Shown here one piece after another: positions 1-5,039 of a DNA stretch of 5,039 bases (its first letter is position 1; each line of letters opens with the position of its first letter). Under the pieces are notes generated by a model, which did no database searches, was not told the DNA's origin, and saw only the letters and a program-made list of their open reading frames with translations. This stretch comes from Synergistaceae bacterium (GTDB lineage: Bacteria > Synergistota > Synergistia > Synergistales > Aminobacteriaceae). A program made the translations under genes and the position numbers. The stretch lies in assembly GCA_031270755.1 (NCBI GenBank), contig JAISWV010000108.1:1-5039 (forward strand), given 5' to 3'.

Positions 1-341
1 TCCTTGCCCAAATCCAGCCCGCGCGGTAGATAAAGATACATCAAATCGTCCGATATTGCAACCCGCGCTTCCGCCAGACAGCGAGCGCATTTTCCCTCCA
101 CCGAGGCCCAAAGGGACAGCCGGACGGACAAAAGCGACTCCTCCAGCCATCGGACTTCCGTTTCTACCCCAAGCCCCTCGGGCAGCTTGAAATGCTGTCC
201 TTCGAACTCCACGCCCTCAGGGACGCCGATCTGCCAGGCCTTTTTGACGACGGCTTCTCTTTCACGCCGGGGAGGCAGTTCGACGATGCAGTTCCAACCC
301 TTGGGCACGCCCTTCCGCGCTCCGGCCTCCAAAGGTCTCAT
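1..341 (-). CDS. yceD: YceD/DUF177 family protein, 3' end outside window
   Basis: About 113 residues are visible before the gene leaves the window at position 1. The diagnostic part is the CARCL segment at residues 85-89 (Cys85, Cys88), just after a beta-rich stretch (SLWASVEGK) and followed by an acidic, hydrophobic run. This is the core of the DUF177/YceD family, which is linked to 23S rRNA accumulation and commonly precedes rpmF (ribosomal protein L32). The ATG at 341 lies 17 bases after the ackA stop, so the two genes probably share a transcript and may be translationally coupled. The start is uncertain. GGGGAG touches the ATG directly, too close for a normal Shine-Dalgarno, but is well spaced for the in-frame TTG at 332; a GTG at 308 is also possible. 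The N-terminal 15 residues are therefore tentative. The family call rests on the Cys motif and context; molecular function is not shown here. Confidence 0.8.
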   Translation of the reverse strand, partial: MRPLEAGARKGVPKGWNCIVELPPRREREAVVKKAWQIGVPEGVEFEGQHFKLPEGLGVETEVRWLEESLLSVRLSLWASVEGKCARCLAEARVAISDDLMYLYLPRGLDLGK

Positions 342-358
342 CTCCCCGATGGATTTGG

Positions 359-1552
359 TTACCCCACAAGGCGCTTGGTGTCCCGGGCGATGACGAGTTC
401 TTCGTCGGTGGGCACCACCAGGACTTTAACCTTCGCGGAGTCCGCGCTGATAACGGCCTCTTGGGAATGGACGGCGTTGCGGGCGTTGTCCAGCTCAATG
501 CCCATGAACTCCAATCCCTGGCAGACCGCGGCGCGAACCGTAGCGCTGTTTTCTCCCACTCCGGCAGTGAACACGACGACATCCACCCCTCCCATTGCGG
601 CGGCGTAAGCCCCGATATATTTCTTGATGGCATAGGCCAGGGCCTGCAGCGCGAGCTTGGAGCGGAGCTCGCCCCGTCCCGCGGCTTCTTCGATGTCCCG
701 CAGGTCGCTGCTGACGCCGGAAAGCCCCAACATACCGCTCTTTTTATTGAGGAGAGCGTCCGCCTCTTGGAAAGACAGCTTTTCCGCCTCGGCGACGAAC
801 GTCACCAGGGCCGGGTCGATGTCGCCGCATCGGGTTCCCATGGGAACGCCCGCAAGGGGCGTGAAGCCCATAGAGGTATCCACCGACTTGCCCCCGTCCA
901 CGGCGGTGATGGAGCTGCCGTTGCCCAAGTGGCAGGTGACGATTTTCAGTTTCTCGATGGCCCGGCCCAATATTTCGGCCGCGCGGTGAGCGACGTAATA
1001 ATGGCTTGTGCCGTGAAACCCGTAACGGCGCACGCCGTACTTTTCGTAATATTCGTAGGGCAGGGCGTAAATGAACGCGGTGCTGGGCATCGTCTGGTGG
1101 AACGCCGTGTCGAACACTCCCACCTGGGGAATTTTCGGCAGCACCTCGGAGACGGCCTCGATCCCCATGATGTTGGCGGGATTGTGGAGAGGCGCGAGAG
1201 GGATGCACTCTTTCAAGGCATCCATGACCTTGGCGTCGAGCTTGACGGAGGTGGCGAACTTCTCGCCCGCGTGAACGACCCGGTGCCCCACCGCCGTCAA
1301 CTCGTCCAGGGAGGAAAGTACGCCGTGTTTTTCGTCGAGCAGCGCATCGAGGACGAGTTTGATCCCCGCCTTGTGGTGGGGAATCGGCGTCTCGGTGACG
1401 ACCGCTTCCAATCCCGTCTTCGTGTGCTTGATACGCGACCCTTCAATGCCGATGCGCTCCACAAGACCCTTAGCCAGAACTTTTTCCCGGTCCATGTCGA
1501 AAAGCTGGTATTTCAAAGACGAGCTCCCGCAGTTGATGACCAATACCTTCAT
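359..1552 (-). CDS. ackA: acetate kinase
   Basis: Acetate kinase (ASKHA fold, cytoplasmic) interconverts acetyl phosphate + ADP and acetate + ATP, the ATP-yielding last step of acetate fermentation, usually with phosphotransacetylase. The 397 residues match the family's usual length of about 400. The start motif [12 protein letters not shown] is at residues 7-18, followed by [61 protein letters not shown] and the C-terminal FTAGVGENS. Every catalytic or binding residue known from the Methanosarcina enzyme sits at the same number: Asn7, Arg91, His123, Asp148, His180, Arg241 and Glu384. One small difference is Ala95 where many homologues have Gly (HGGEK). The ATG at 1552 gives the canonical N-terminus; only a weak AGG lies about 10 bases upstream. 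No pta gene is adjacent within the window. yceD follows closely and tmcAL is divergent. Confidence 0.98.
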   Translation of the reverse strand: MKVLVINCGSSSLKYQLFDMDREKVLAKGLVERIGIEGSRIKHTKTGLEAVVTETPIPHHKAGIKLVLDALLDEKHGVLSSLDELTAVGHRVVHAGEKFATSVKLDAKVMDALKECIPLAPLHNPANIMGIEAVSEVLPKIPQVGVFDTAFHQTMPSTAFIYALPYEYYEKYGVRRYGFHGTSHYYVAHRAAEILGRAIEKLKIVTCHLGNGSSITAVDGGKSVDTSMGFTPLAGVPMGTRCGDIDPALVTFVAEAEKLSFQEADALLNKKSGMLGLSGVSSDLRDIEEAAGRGELRSKLALQALAYAIKKYIGAYAAAMGGVDVVVFTAGVGENSATVRAAVCQGLEFMGIELDNARNAVHSQEAVISADSAKVKVLVVPTDEELVIARDTKRLVG

Positions 1553-1613
1553 ATTCTCAAAACCTGCCCTTCAAGAAGGAGAACGGCTCCTTCGATGGTT
1601 TATACTTGACGTC
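1553..1613. promoter_or_regulatory. divergent ackA/tmcAL promoter region
   Basis: This 61-base gap must carry the promoters of both divergent genes unless they lie inside the opposite coding region. TTTATACT at 1599-1606 reads as TATACT (-10-like, 5 of 6 matches) on the plus strand and as TATAAA on the minus strand, so the two -10 candidates overlap. Neither has a convincing -35 at 16-18 bases: the plus side has GGAGAA and the minus side a T-run. The plus -10 would start transcription almost exactly at the tmcAL ATG. The minus -10 would start it around 1592, about 40 bases before the ackA ATG. Assignment is inference from sequence only. Confidence 0.4.
1575..1593. repeat. perfect 7-bp inverted repeat between ackA and tmcAL
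   Basis: GAAGGAG (1575-1581) and CTCCTTC (1587-1593) are exact inverted copies separated by AACGG. In an ackA transcript starting near 1592 the hairpin would be the 5' end of the mRNA, about 22 bases before the ATG. As DNA it could be a regulator site between the divergent genes. The arm GAAGGAG resembles a Shine-Dalgarno but lies too far from either start (over 20 bases) to serve directly. There is no T-run after it, so it is not an intrinsic terminator. Confidence 0.5.
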
Positions 1614-2900
1614 ATGAAAATAAAAAAAATTTCTCAGAACCCCGTGATTGGAATCGCTGCCGAGTACAACCCGTTTCACCACGGACATGCGCTCCATATC
1701 GCCCGCGCCCGCCGGCTCTTGAAAAACCCAGGAGCGGAGGACGTACCGGTGGTGGTTGTCCTGTCGTCCAGCTTCACGCAAAGGGGGCTTCCCGCTCTGG
1801 CGGACAAATGGACACGCACCCGCATGGCCTTGGCGAATGGGGTCGACCTCGTTTTGGAACTGCCTTTTGCCTACGCCTGCAACGCGGCCCAGGAGTTCGC
1901 GCAAGGAGCCGTCGACATACTGGCCGCGCTGAAGTTCGTGACTCACCTCTCCTTCGGTATGGAAAGCGTCGCGGCCTCCTTCCCCCTCTCCTCCCATCTC
2001 GCTTCCACAATCGACGCGATCACAGACATTTTAATCCATGAAACTTGTGCTTTCAAGCGCGACCTCAAAGAAAAACTCTCCCAGGGAAAGTCGTACCCAA
2101 AGGCCGTTGCCGAGACTCTGGATAGAATGCTCCCCGGAAGCGGCGCGTTCGTGTCGATGCCCAACAACGCCCTGGCCCTCTCCTACCTTTTGCGTGTAAG
2201 GGAGAAAAACTACGACTTGGAGATCCTGCCGGTGCAGCGCCAGGGGGCCGGGTACCGCGACACGGCGGACGGGGCCCTCGCCAGCGCGGCGGCAATCCGT
2301 TCGGCCCTGGCCGGGGGCCCCCAATCTTGGCAATCTTGGATACGAAAAGCCATGCCCGCTTCCTCTCTGGCTCTTTTGGAGGAGGAACGGGAAAAGGGAA
2401 GGCTCTGGACTCAGACGGAAAAGCTGTGGGCGTTGCTCCAGGGGCTTTTGGTGCGCTCGTCGCCGGAAGAGCTGCGGGGATACGCGGGAATGAACGAGGG
2501 ATTGGAAAATCTTTTCCTGAAGCACTACGCGGAGGCGGCCTCCTACGAGGATTTCATCGGCCGCTGCGTGTGCGCGCGCTACACCCGAAACCGCCTCCAG
2601 CGTCAAGCGGCGCGTTGCCTGGCCGGGGTCGGCCGCTGGACATCTCTTGCCCTCTCCCGCTCCGGGCCCCCCTACATCCGCGTGCTCGGCTGCAACTCGC
2701 GGGGACGCGCCCTTCTGCGTTGGAAAAGGCAATCCCGGCACGTCGCGATCCCCCTCCTCACCCGCCTGGCCGCGGCCTCAACCCCCATCGCCCGCGCGTC
2801 GGCAGCGCTGGAATTCCGCGCGTCGCGCCTCCGCGAACTCCTCCTCCCCCACCCGGACCTCGGACATGAAGAAAGGCAAAAGCCGGTCCTTCTGCCCTGA
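1614..2900 (+). CDS. tmcAL: tRNA(Met) cytidine acetate ligase (YlbM family)
   Basis: TmcAL makes N4-acetylcytidine at the wobble position of elongator tRNA-Met, activating free acetate with ATP to an acetyl-adenylate. The 428 residues are near the family length of about 400. The nucleotidyltransferase core opens with VIGIAAEYNPFHHGH (residues 11-25, HxGH-type ATP site His22/His25). It continues with SSSFTQRGLPALADKW (51-66), the GVDLVLELPFAYACNAAQEFA block (76-96), FGMES (114-118), PNNALALSYL (183-192) and PVQRQGAGYRD (206-216). Asn184 or Asn185 and Arg209 probably match nucleotide-binding residues in this family. The C-terminal part keeps ARYTRNRLQRQAARCL and YIRVLGCNSRGRALL. ATG 1614 is the only plausible start: no in-frame ATG, GTG or TTG lies just upstream, and the conserved core begins 10 residues in. 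No Shine-Dalgarno is visible. The C-terminal tail (about 405-428) looks unconserved. The divergent ackA supports an acetate link. Confidence 0.95.
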   Translation: MKIKKISQNPVIGIAAEYNPFHHGHALHIARARRLLKNPGAEDVPVVVVLSSSFTQRGLPALADKWTRTRMALANGVDLVLELPFAYACNAAQEFAQGAVDILAALKFVTHLSFGMESVAASFPLSSHLASTIDAITDILIHETCAFKRDLKEKLSQGKSYPKAVAETLDRMLPGSGAFVSMPNNALALSYLLRVREKNYDLEILPVQRQGAGYRDTADGALASAAAIRSALAGGPQSWQSWIRKAMPASSLALLEEEREKGRLWTQTEKLWALLQGLLVRSSPEELRGYAGMNEGLENLFLKHYAEAASYEDFIGRCVCARYTRNRLQRQAARCLAGVGRWTSLALSRSGPPYIRVLGCNSRGRALLRWKRQSRHVAIPLLTRLAAASTPIARASAALEFRASRLRELLLPHPDLGHEERQKPVLLP

Positions 2901-2902
2901 CC

Positions 2903-2943
2903 GAAGCGACAAAACCGGCGCGCTTCCCAAAGGCGTCACGCCT
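2903..2943 (+). terminator. weak hairpins after tmcAL, doubtful terminator
   Basis: GAAGCG (2903-2908) pairs with CGCTTC (2921-2926) across a 12-base loop, two bases after the tmcAL stop. AGGCG (2931-2935) pairs with CGCCT (2939-2943) across TCA. Neither is followed by a T-run; the nearest is T5 at 2977-2981, without a strong stem directly before it. They may slow or protect the mRNA end, but this is not a clean intrinsic terminator. Confidence 0.3.
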
Positions 2944-3003
2944 GTGGAAAACGTCGGCCCCGCTCGTGTCGTTGTCTTTTTATATCAAGTAATAATACGC
3001 ATT

Positions 3004-3028
3004 GAATAATAATTTTCATTTAATATTC
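3004..3028. promoter_or_regulatory. AT-rich 25-bp imperfect palindrome, possible operator
   Basis: The left arm GAATAATAAT (3004-3013) matches the reverse complement of the right arm TTTAATATTC (3019-3028) at 8 of 10 positions, with TTTCA between. It sits in an AT-rich island in GC-rich DNA, 271 bases before the rubrerythrin ATG. Its base content recalls Fur/PerR-type operators, and PerR is known to control rubrerythrins in some anaerobes, but it does not fit the 7-1-7 consensus well. A TTGAAT at 3002-3007 with TATTCT at 3024-3029 (16-base spacer) is also a weak promoter candidate overlapping it. Confidence 0.35.
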
Positions 3029-3087
3029 TATACCCGCTGTGGGTCGATGCAGGACGTCTTTGTCGAGTTCGCCCAAAATGCCAAAAA

Positions 3088-3101
3088 CGGGAAATTTCCC
3101 G
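3088..3101. promoter_or_regulatory. perfect 14-bp palindrome upstream of rubrerythrin
   Basis: CGGGAAATTTCCCG is self-complementary over all 14 bases with no spacer, the form expected of a dimeric regulator's DNA site rather than of an RNA hairpin, since there is no room for a loop without opening the centre. It ends 40 bases before the -10 candidate at 3142, so a protein bound here would lie just upstream of the -35 area, where activators bind. I do not recognise the regulator. Confidence 0.4.
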
Positions 3102-3138
3102 ATCTTTCCAAAGAAAGCAGGCAAAGCAGAGGAGATCG

Positions 3139-3147
3139 TGGTACAAT
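3139..3147 (+). promoter_or_regulatory. candidate extended -10 promoter for rubrerythrin
   Basis: TGGTACAAT contains the TGn extension followed by TACAAT, 5 of 6 matches to the sigma-70 -10 consensus. No -35 consensus is present 16-18 bases upstream, which extended -10 promoters can tolerate. Transcription would begin around 3154, giving a leader of about 145 bases. The -10 is flanked by a direct repeat TCGTGG at 3136-3141 and 3149-3154. There is no experimental support within the sequence. Confidence 0.45.
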
Positions 3148-3264
3148 TTCGTGGAATTTGCCGCGAGCGCCAAGCCCAAGGCAAGTCCTGAGCGTAGGGG
3201 GGAATCATTGCGCCGCCGGGACCCAGTGGAAAAAGCGAAAGCGCAAAATTTGTACGGGAAAGAC

Positions 3265-3274
3265 CAGAGCTCTG
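3265..3274. repeat. perfect 10-bp palindrome in the rubrerythrin leader
   Basis: CAGAGCTCTG is fully self-complementary and lies 11 bases before the ribosome binding site GGGGGG. A palindrome of this length can occur by chance; its position between the promoter candidate and the start is the only reason to note it. Confidence 0.35.
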
Positions 3275-3285
3275 AAAATTCTTTT

Positions 3286-3291
3286 GGGGGG
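3286..3291 (+). promoter_or_regulatory. ribosome binding site of rubrerythrin
   Basis: GGGGGG followed by ATAACTT places a purine-rich site 7 bases before the ATG at 3299. It is the best-spaced ribosome binding site in the window and fixes this start. Confidence 0.7.
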
Positions 3292-3298
3292 ATAACTT

Positions 3299-3877
3299 AT
3301 GAAGAGCGTTAAAGGAACGAAAACAGCGGTCAACTTGATGAAGGCGTTTGCCGGAGAATCCCAGGCGCGCAATCGTTATACGTATTACGCGTCGGTAGCC
3401 AAGAACGAGGGTTTCAAGCAGATCGAGTATATTTTCACGGAAACCGCGGAGCAGGAAAAAGAACACGCCAAACGCTTGTTCCGTTTGATGGACGGCCCCG
3501 CCGAGGTGGAGATCACCGCGAGCTTCCCCGCGGGCCCGGAGCGCGACACCCTCGCCAACCTCAAGGATGCGGCCGCCGGCGAAAACCACGAGTACTCCAG
3601 CATGTACCCGGAGTTCGCGGCCACCGCCGACGAAGAGGGCTTCCCCGAGATCGCGGCCGTCATGAGGGCCATTGCCGTCGCGGAGAAGTTCCACGAGGAG
3701 CGTTATCTGGGCTTGGCCAAGAACATCGCCGAGGGCAAGGTCTTCAAGAAAGACACGAAGATCAAGTGGCGCTGCCGCAATTGCGGTTACGTCTTGGAAA
3801 GCGCCGAGGCCCCGAAAAAATGCCCGGCCTGCGACCACCCTCAAGCCCATTTCGAGATGCTTTCTATTGGCTGGTAA
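3299..3877 (+). CDS. rbr: rubrerythrin (diiron plus rubredoxin-like domain)
   Basis: Rubrerythrin is a cytoplasmic non-haem iron protein that reduces hydrogen peroxide in anaerobes, taking electrons through rubredoxin. The 192 residues match the classic two-domain form. The N-terminal four-helix diiron domain carries Glu20 in [11 protein letters not shown], Glu53/His56 in EQEKEHAKR, Glu95 and Glu98 in [13 protein letters not shown], and Glu129/His132 in AEKFHEERY. The C-terminal rubredoxin-like domain has Cys159-x2-Cys162 and Cys175-x2-Cys178 separated by 12 residues, the spacing that separates rubrerythrins from true rubredoxins. All metal ligands expected from the Desulfovibrio protein are present. 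The ATG follows a strong GGGGGG site, and the conserved N-terminus confirms it. The gene stands alone: 398 non-coding bases before it and a terminator after it. Regulation by peroxide or iron is plausible from the upstream palindromes but not shown. The stop codon lies inside an A-rich octamer repeat. Confidence 0.97.
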   Translation: MKSVKGTKTAVNLMKAFAGESQARNRYTYYASVAKNEGFKQIEYIFTETAEQEKEHAKRLFRLMDGPAEVEITASFPAGPERDTLANLKDAAAGENHEYSSMYPEFAATADEEGFPEIAAVMRAIAVAEKFHEERYLGLAKNIAEGKVFKKDTKIKWRCRNCGYVLESAEAPKKCPACDHPQAHFEMLSIGW

Positions 3878-3898
3878 AAAAGTAAAAAGGTAAAAAAA
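3874..3898. repeat. three tandem GTAAAAAA-like octamers
   Basis: GTAAAAAA (3874-3881), GTAAAAAG (3882-3889) and GTAAAAAA plus one A (3890-3898) are tandem 8-bp units. The first unit supplies the rubrerythrin TAA stop. Read leftward they give three successive T-runs after the hairpin, which should strengthen termination of dnaB transcripts. The homopolymer-rich tract is a likely site of strand slippage. Confidence 0.6.
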
Positions 3899-3928
3899 CT
3901 GGCCCCTCGCCGGAGGGGCCTTTTAAAA
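3892..3928. terminator. bidirectional intrinsic terminator, rubrerythrin/dnaB
   Basis: GGCCCCTC (3901-3908) and GAGGGGCC (3913-3920) form a perfect 8-bp GC-rich stem closed by a GCCG loop. On the plus strand it is followed by TTTT (3921-3924), 24 bases after the rubrerythrin stop. On the minus strand it is followed by AG and then T7 (complement of 3892-3898), 9 bases after the dnaB stop. The longer T-run on the minus side suggests stronger termination for dnaB. One hairpin thus serves both convergent genes. Confidence 0.9.
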
Positions 3929-3929
3929 T

Positions 3930-5039
3930 CTACACGACGGCGGCGTTGAAAAATCGCGTGATTTCCCGTTTGAAGATGAGGCGGATTTCGTTGGTGGGGC
4001 CGTTGCGGTTCTTCGCCAAGCTCATAAAAGCCTCGCTGTCCATGTCGGGGTTGACCGCGCCCTCGTAGTAGTCAGGGCGGTAGAGCAGCAGGACGGTATC
4101 CGCGTCTTGTTCGATGGCGCCGGAGTCCCGCAGGTCGGAGAGCATGGGTTTCTTTTCCGCCCGCTGCTCCACGGCACGCGACAACTGAGACAGAGCGACG
4201 ACAGGGCACTGCAGCTCCCGTGCCACTCCCTTCAGCATCCGCGAAATCTCCGCCACCTCTTGTTGCTTGTTGTCCGTGTTGCGTCCGCCGAAACTCATCA
4301 ACTGCAAATAGTCCACAACCACAAGCCCCAAGTTCGGGTACCGCGCTTTGAAACGGCGGCAGCGCGAACGGAAGTCCATGGTCGTCAGCATGGAGCTGTC
4401 GTCGATGTAAATCGGCGCCTTGGCGAGCCGGCCCGCGGCGTTCATCAAATCGTCCCACTCGGATTTTCCCATGACGCCTGTGCGCATGGAGTGAACGTTG
4501 ACCTGAGCCTCCGAGCCCAACATTCTCTGGACCAGCTGCTCGCTGGACATTTCGAGGCTGAAGATCAGGACGGCGTCCCCTGTTTTGGCGCCGCCAAATT
4601 GCGCGATATTCAGGGCAAGCGCCGTTTTCCCCATGGACGGGCGCGCGGCGATGATGTTCAGACTGCCCGGCTGGAAGCCGCCCGTCAGGGCGTCCAGGTC
4701 CGCAAAACTCGAATCGAAGCCGCTCACCTTGGCCCCGCTGCGCCGGTACTGTTCTTCGATTTTTGCGAAGGTACCTCCCAGAATGTCGCGAACCGGTCTA
4801 AACTCCACTTTATTGTTGTTTTGCGTGATCTCGAAGACCGCGCGCTCCGCTTCATCCAGGGCCATGGCGTTTTCAATGTCGGTGGCGTACCCCAGGCGCA
4901 CGATCTTGTTGCCGGCCTCGATCAGCCGCCGGCGTACGGCCTTTTCTCTCACGATGCTCGCGTGAAATTCCACGTTGGCCGTCGTGGGAACCTCGGCCAC
5001 GAGAGAGGCGAAAAAGGACTGCCCTCCGAGTTTTTCGAA
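3930..5039 (-). CDS. dnaB: replicative DNA helicase DnaB, 5' end outside window
   Basis: DnaB is the hexameric ATP-driven helicase that unwinds DNA at the replication fork. The visible 369 residues run in frame to the right edge, so roughly 80-90 N-terminal residues are missing compared with the usual 440-460. The fragment opens with FEKLGGQSFF and EVPTTANVEFHASIVREKA, the end of the N-terminal primase-interacting domain. The RecA-like motor follows: Walker A AARPSMGKT (Lys138, Thr139 in fragment numbering), FSLEMS with the catalytic Glu163, Walker B LVVVDYLQLM (Asp243), the ALSQLSR motif (Gln285), SDLRDSGAIEQDAD, and KNRNGPT with the arginine finger at about Arg345. The sequence reads through without an intein or frameshift and stops with TAG near FKREITRFF. 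A GTG at 5000 is in frame but internal, since homology continues upstream of it. The gene is convergent with rubrerythrin and shares its terminator. Confidence 0.97.
   Translation of the reverse strand, partial: FEKLGGQSFFASLVAEVPTTANVEFHASIVREKAVRRRLIEAGNKIVRLGYATDIENAMALDEAERAVFEITQNNNKVEFRPVRDILGGTFAKIEEQYRRSGAKVSGFDSSFADLDALTGGFQPGSLNIIAARPSMGKTALALNIAQFGGAKTGDAVLIFSLEMSSEQLVQRMLGSEAQVNVHSMRTGVMGKSEWDDLMNAAGRLAKAPIYIDDSSMLTTMDFRSRCRRFKARYPNLGLVVVDYLQLMSFGGRNTDNKQQEVAEISRMLKGVARELQCPVVALSQLSRAVEQRAEKKPMLSDLRDSGAIEQDADTVLLLYRPDYYEGAVNPDMDSEAFMSLAKNRNGPTNEIRLIFKREITRFFNAAVV

Larger units (their letters stand above)
2901..3298. other. 398-base non-coding stretch between tmcAL and rubrerythrin
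   Basis: I find no convincing gene or known RNA class here. From left to right it holds two weak GC-rich hairpins just after tmcAL (2903-2943) and a T5 run at 2977-2981. Next come a strongly AT-rich island (about 2977-3032) that stands out from the GC-rich surroundings, a 14-bp palindrome at 3088-3101 and a small 5-bp hairpin CTTTC/GAAAG at 3104-3117. An extended -10 promoter candidate at 3139-3147, a 10-bp palindrome at 3265-3274 and the rubrerythrin ribosome binding site at 3286-3291 complete it. I looked for TPP, cobalamin, c-di-GMP riboswitch, tmRNA and 6S hallmarks and recognised none. An open frame across 3002-3295 lacks a good start and any recognisable domain. Confidence 0.6.

Noticed and set aside
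461..1609. Long rightward open frame of 382 codons opposite ackA
   Set aside because: It lies almost entirely antisense to a fully conserved acetate kinase, has low-complexity arginine- and glycine-rich composition with no recognisable domain, and is a typical shadow frame in GC-rich DNA.
1359..1613. An upstream extension of tmcAL to an ATG at 1359
   Set aside because: The added 85 residues overlap ackA antisense and resemble no part of the TmcAL family; the conserved core starts 10 residues after ATG 1614.
2031..2741. Leftward open frame of 236 codons inside tmcAL
   Set aside because: It is antisense to a well-matched TmcAL coding region and shows no known domain.
3002..3295. Possible 97-residue protein just before rubrerythrin
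   Set aside because: It starts at a TTG inside the AT-rich island without a ribosome binding site, spans the promoter candidate and has no family features.
2901..3298. Riboswitch, tmRNA, 6S RNA or tRNA in the long gap
   Set aside because: No conserved core of TPP, cobalamin or c-di-GMP riboswitches, no tmRNA or 6S hallmark and no tRNA cloverleaf could be found by eye.
3020..3850. Leftward open frame of 276 codons across rubrerythrin and its upstream region
   Set aside because: Its larger part mirrors rubrerythrin codons on the opposite strand, and the remainder crosses the AT-rich promoter-like region; no domain is recognisable.
3930..5039. Intein or frameshift in dnaB
   Set aside because: All helicase motifs occur in order at normal spacing in one frame, so the motor domain is intact.

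Overview
The window is ordinary bacterial chromosome: GC-rich and densely coded, with five protein genes and no mobile element, RNA gene or CRISPR array that I can see. I do not see an undescribed system. The gene set and order (tmcAL, ackA and yceD together, a two-domain rubrerythrin, dnaB) suggest an anaerobic fermenting bacterium. A Synergistota member or a GC-rich Clostridia relative fits best, but this is inference from gene content and protein style; no marker in the window settles it.

Layout. Positions 1-1552 are a leftward pair: ackA (acetate kinase) followed 17 bases later by the start of a yceD/DUF177 gene that runs off the left edge. A 61-base divergent gap (1553-1613) separates ackA from the rightward tmcAL (tRNA-Met cytidine acetate ligase, YlbM family, 1614-2900). 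This gap holds overlapping face-to-face -10-like hexamers and a perfect 7-bp inverted repeat. Positions 2901-3298 are a 398-base non-coding stretch with weak hairpins after tmcAL, an AT-rich island with a 25-bp imperfect palindrome, a perfect 14-bp palindrome, an extended -10 promoter candidate and the rubrerythrin ribosome binding site. Rubrerythrin (3299-3877) runs rightward and meets the leftward dnaB replicative helicase (3930 to the right edge) at a compact hairpin that should terminate transcripts from both sides.

How the genes relate. Acetate kinase interconverts acetyl phosphate and acetate with ATP formation, and TmcAL uses free acetate plus ATP to acetylate the wobble cytidine of elongator tRNA-Met, so the divergent pair is linked through acetate. 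YceD is usually followed by rpmF (ribosomal protein L32), which would lie beyond the left edge, adding a ribosome-related flavour. Rubrerythrin is an oxidative-stress protein of anaerobes and probably an independent transcription unit. DnaB belongs to a separate operon. The most worthwhile follow-up is the regulatory DNA: the divergent ackA/tmcAL promoter and the palindromes ahead of rubrerythrin.
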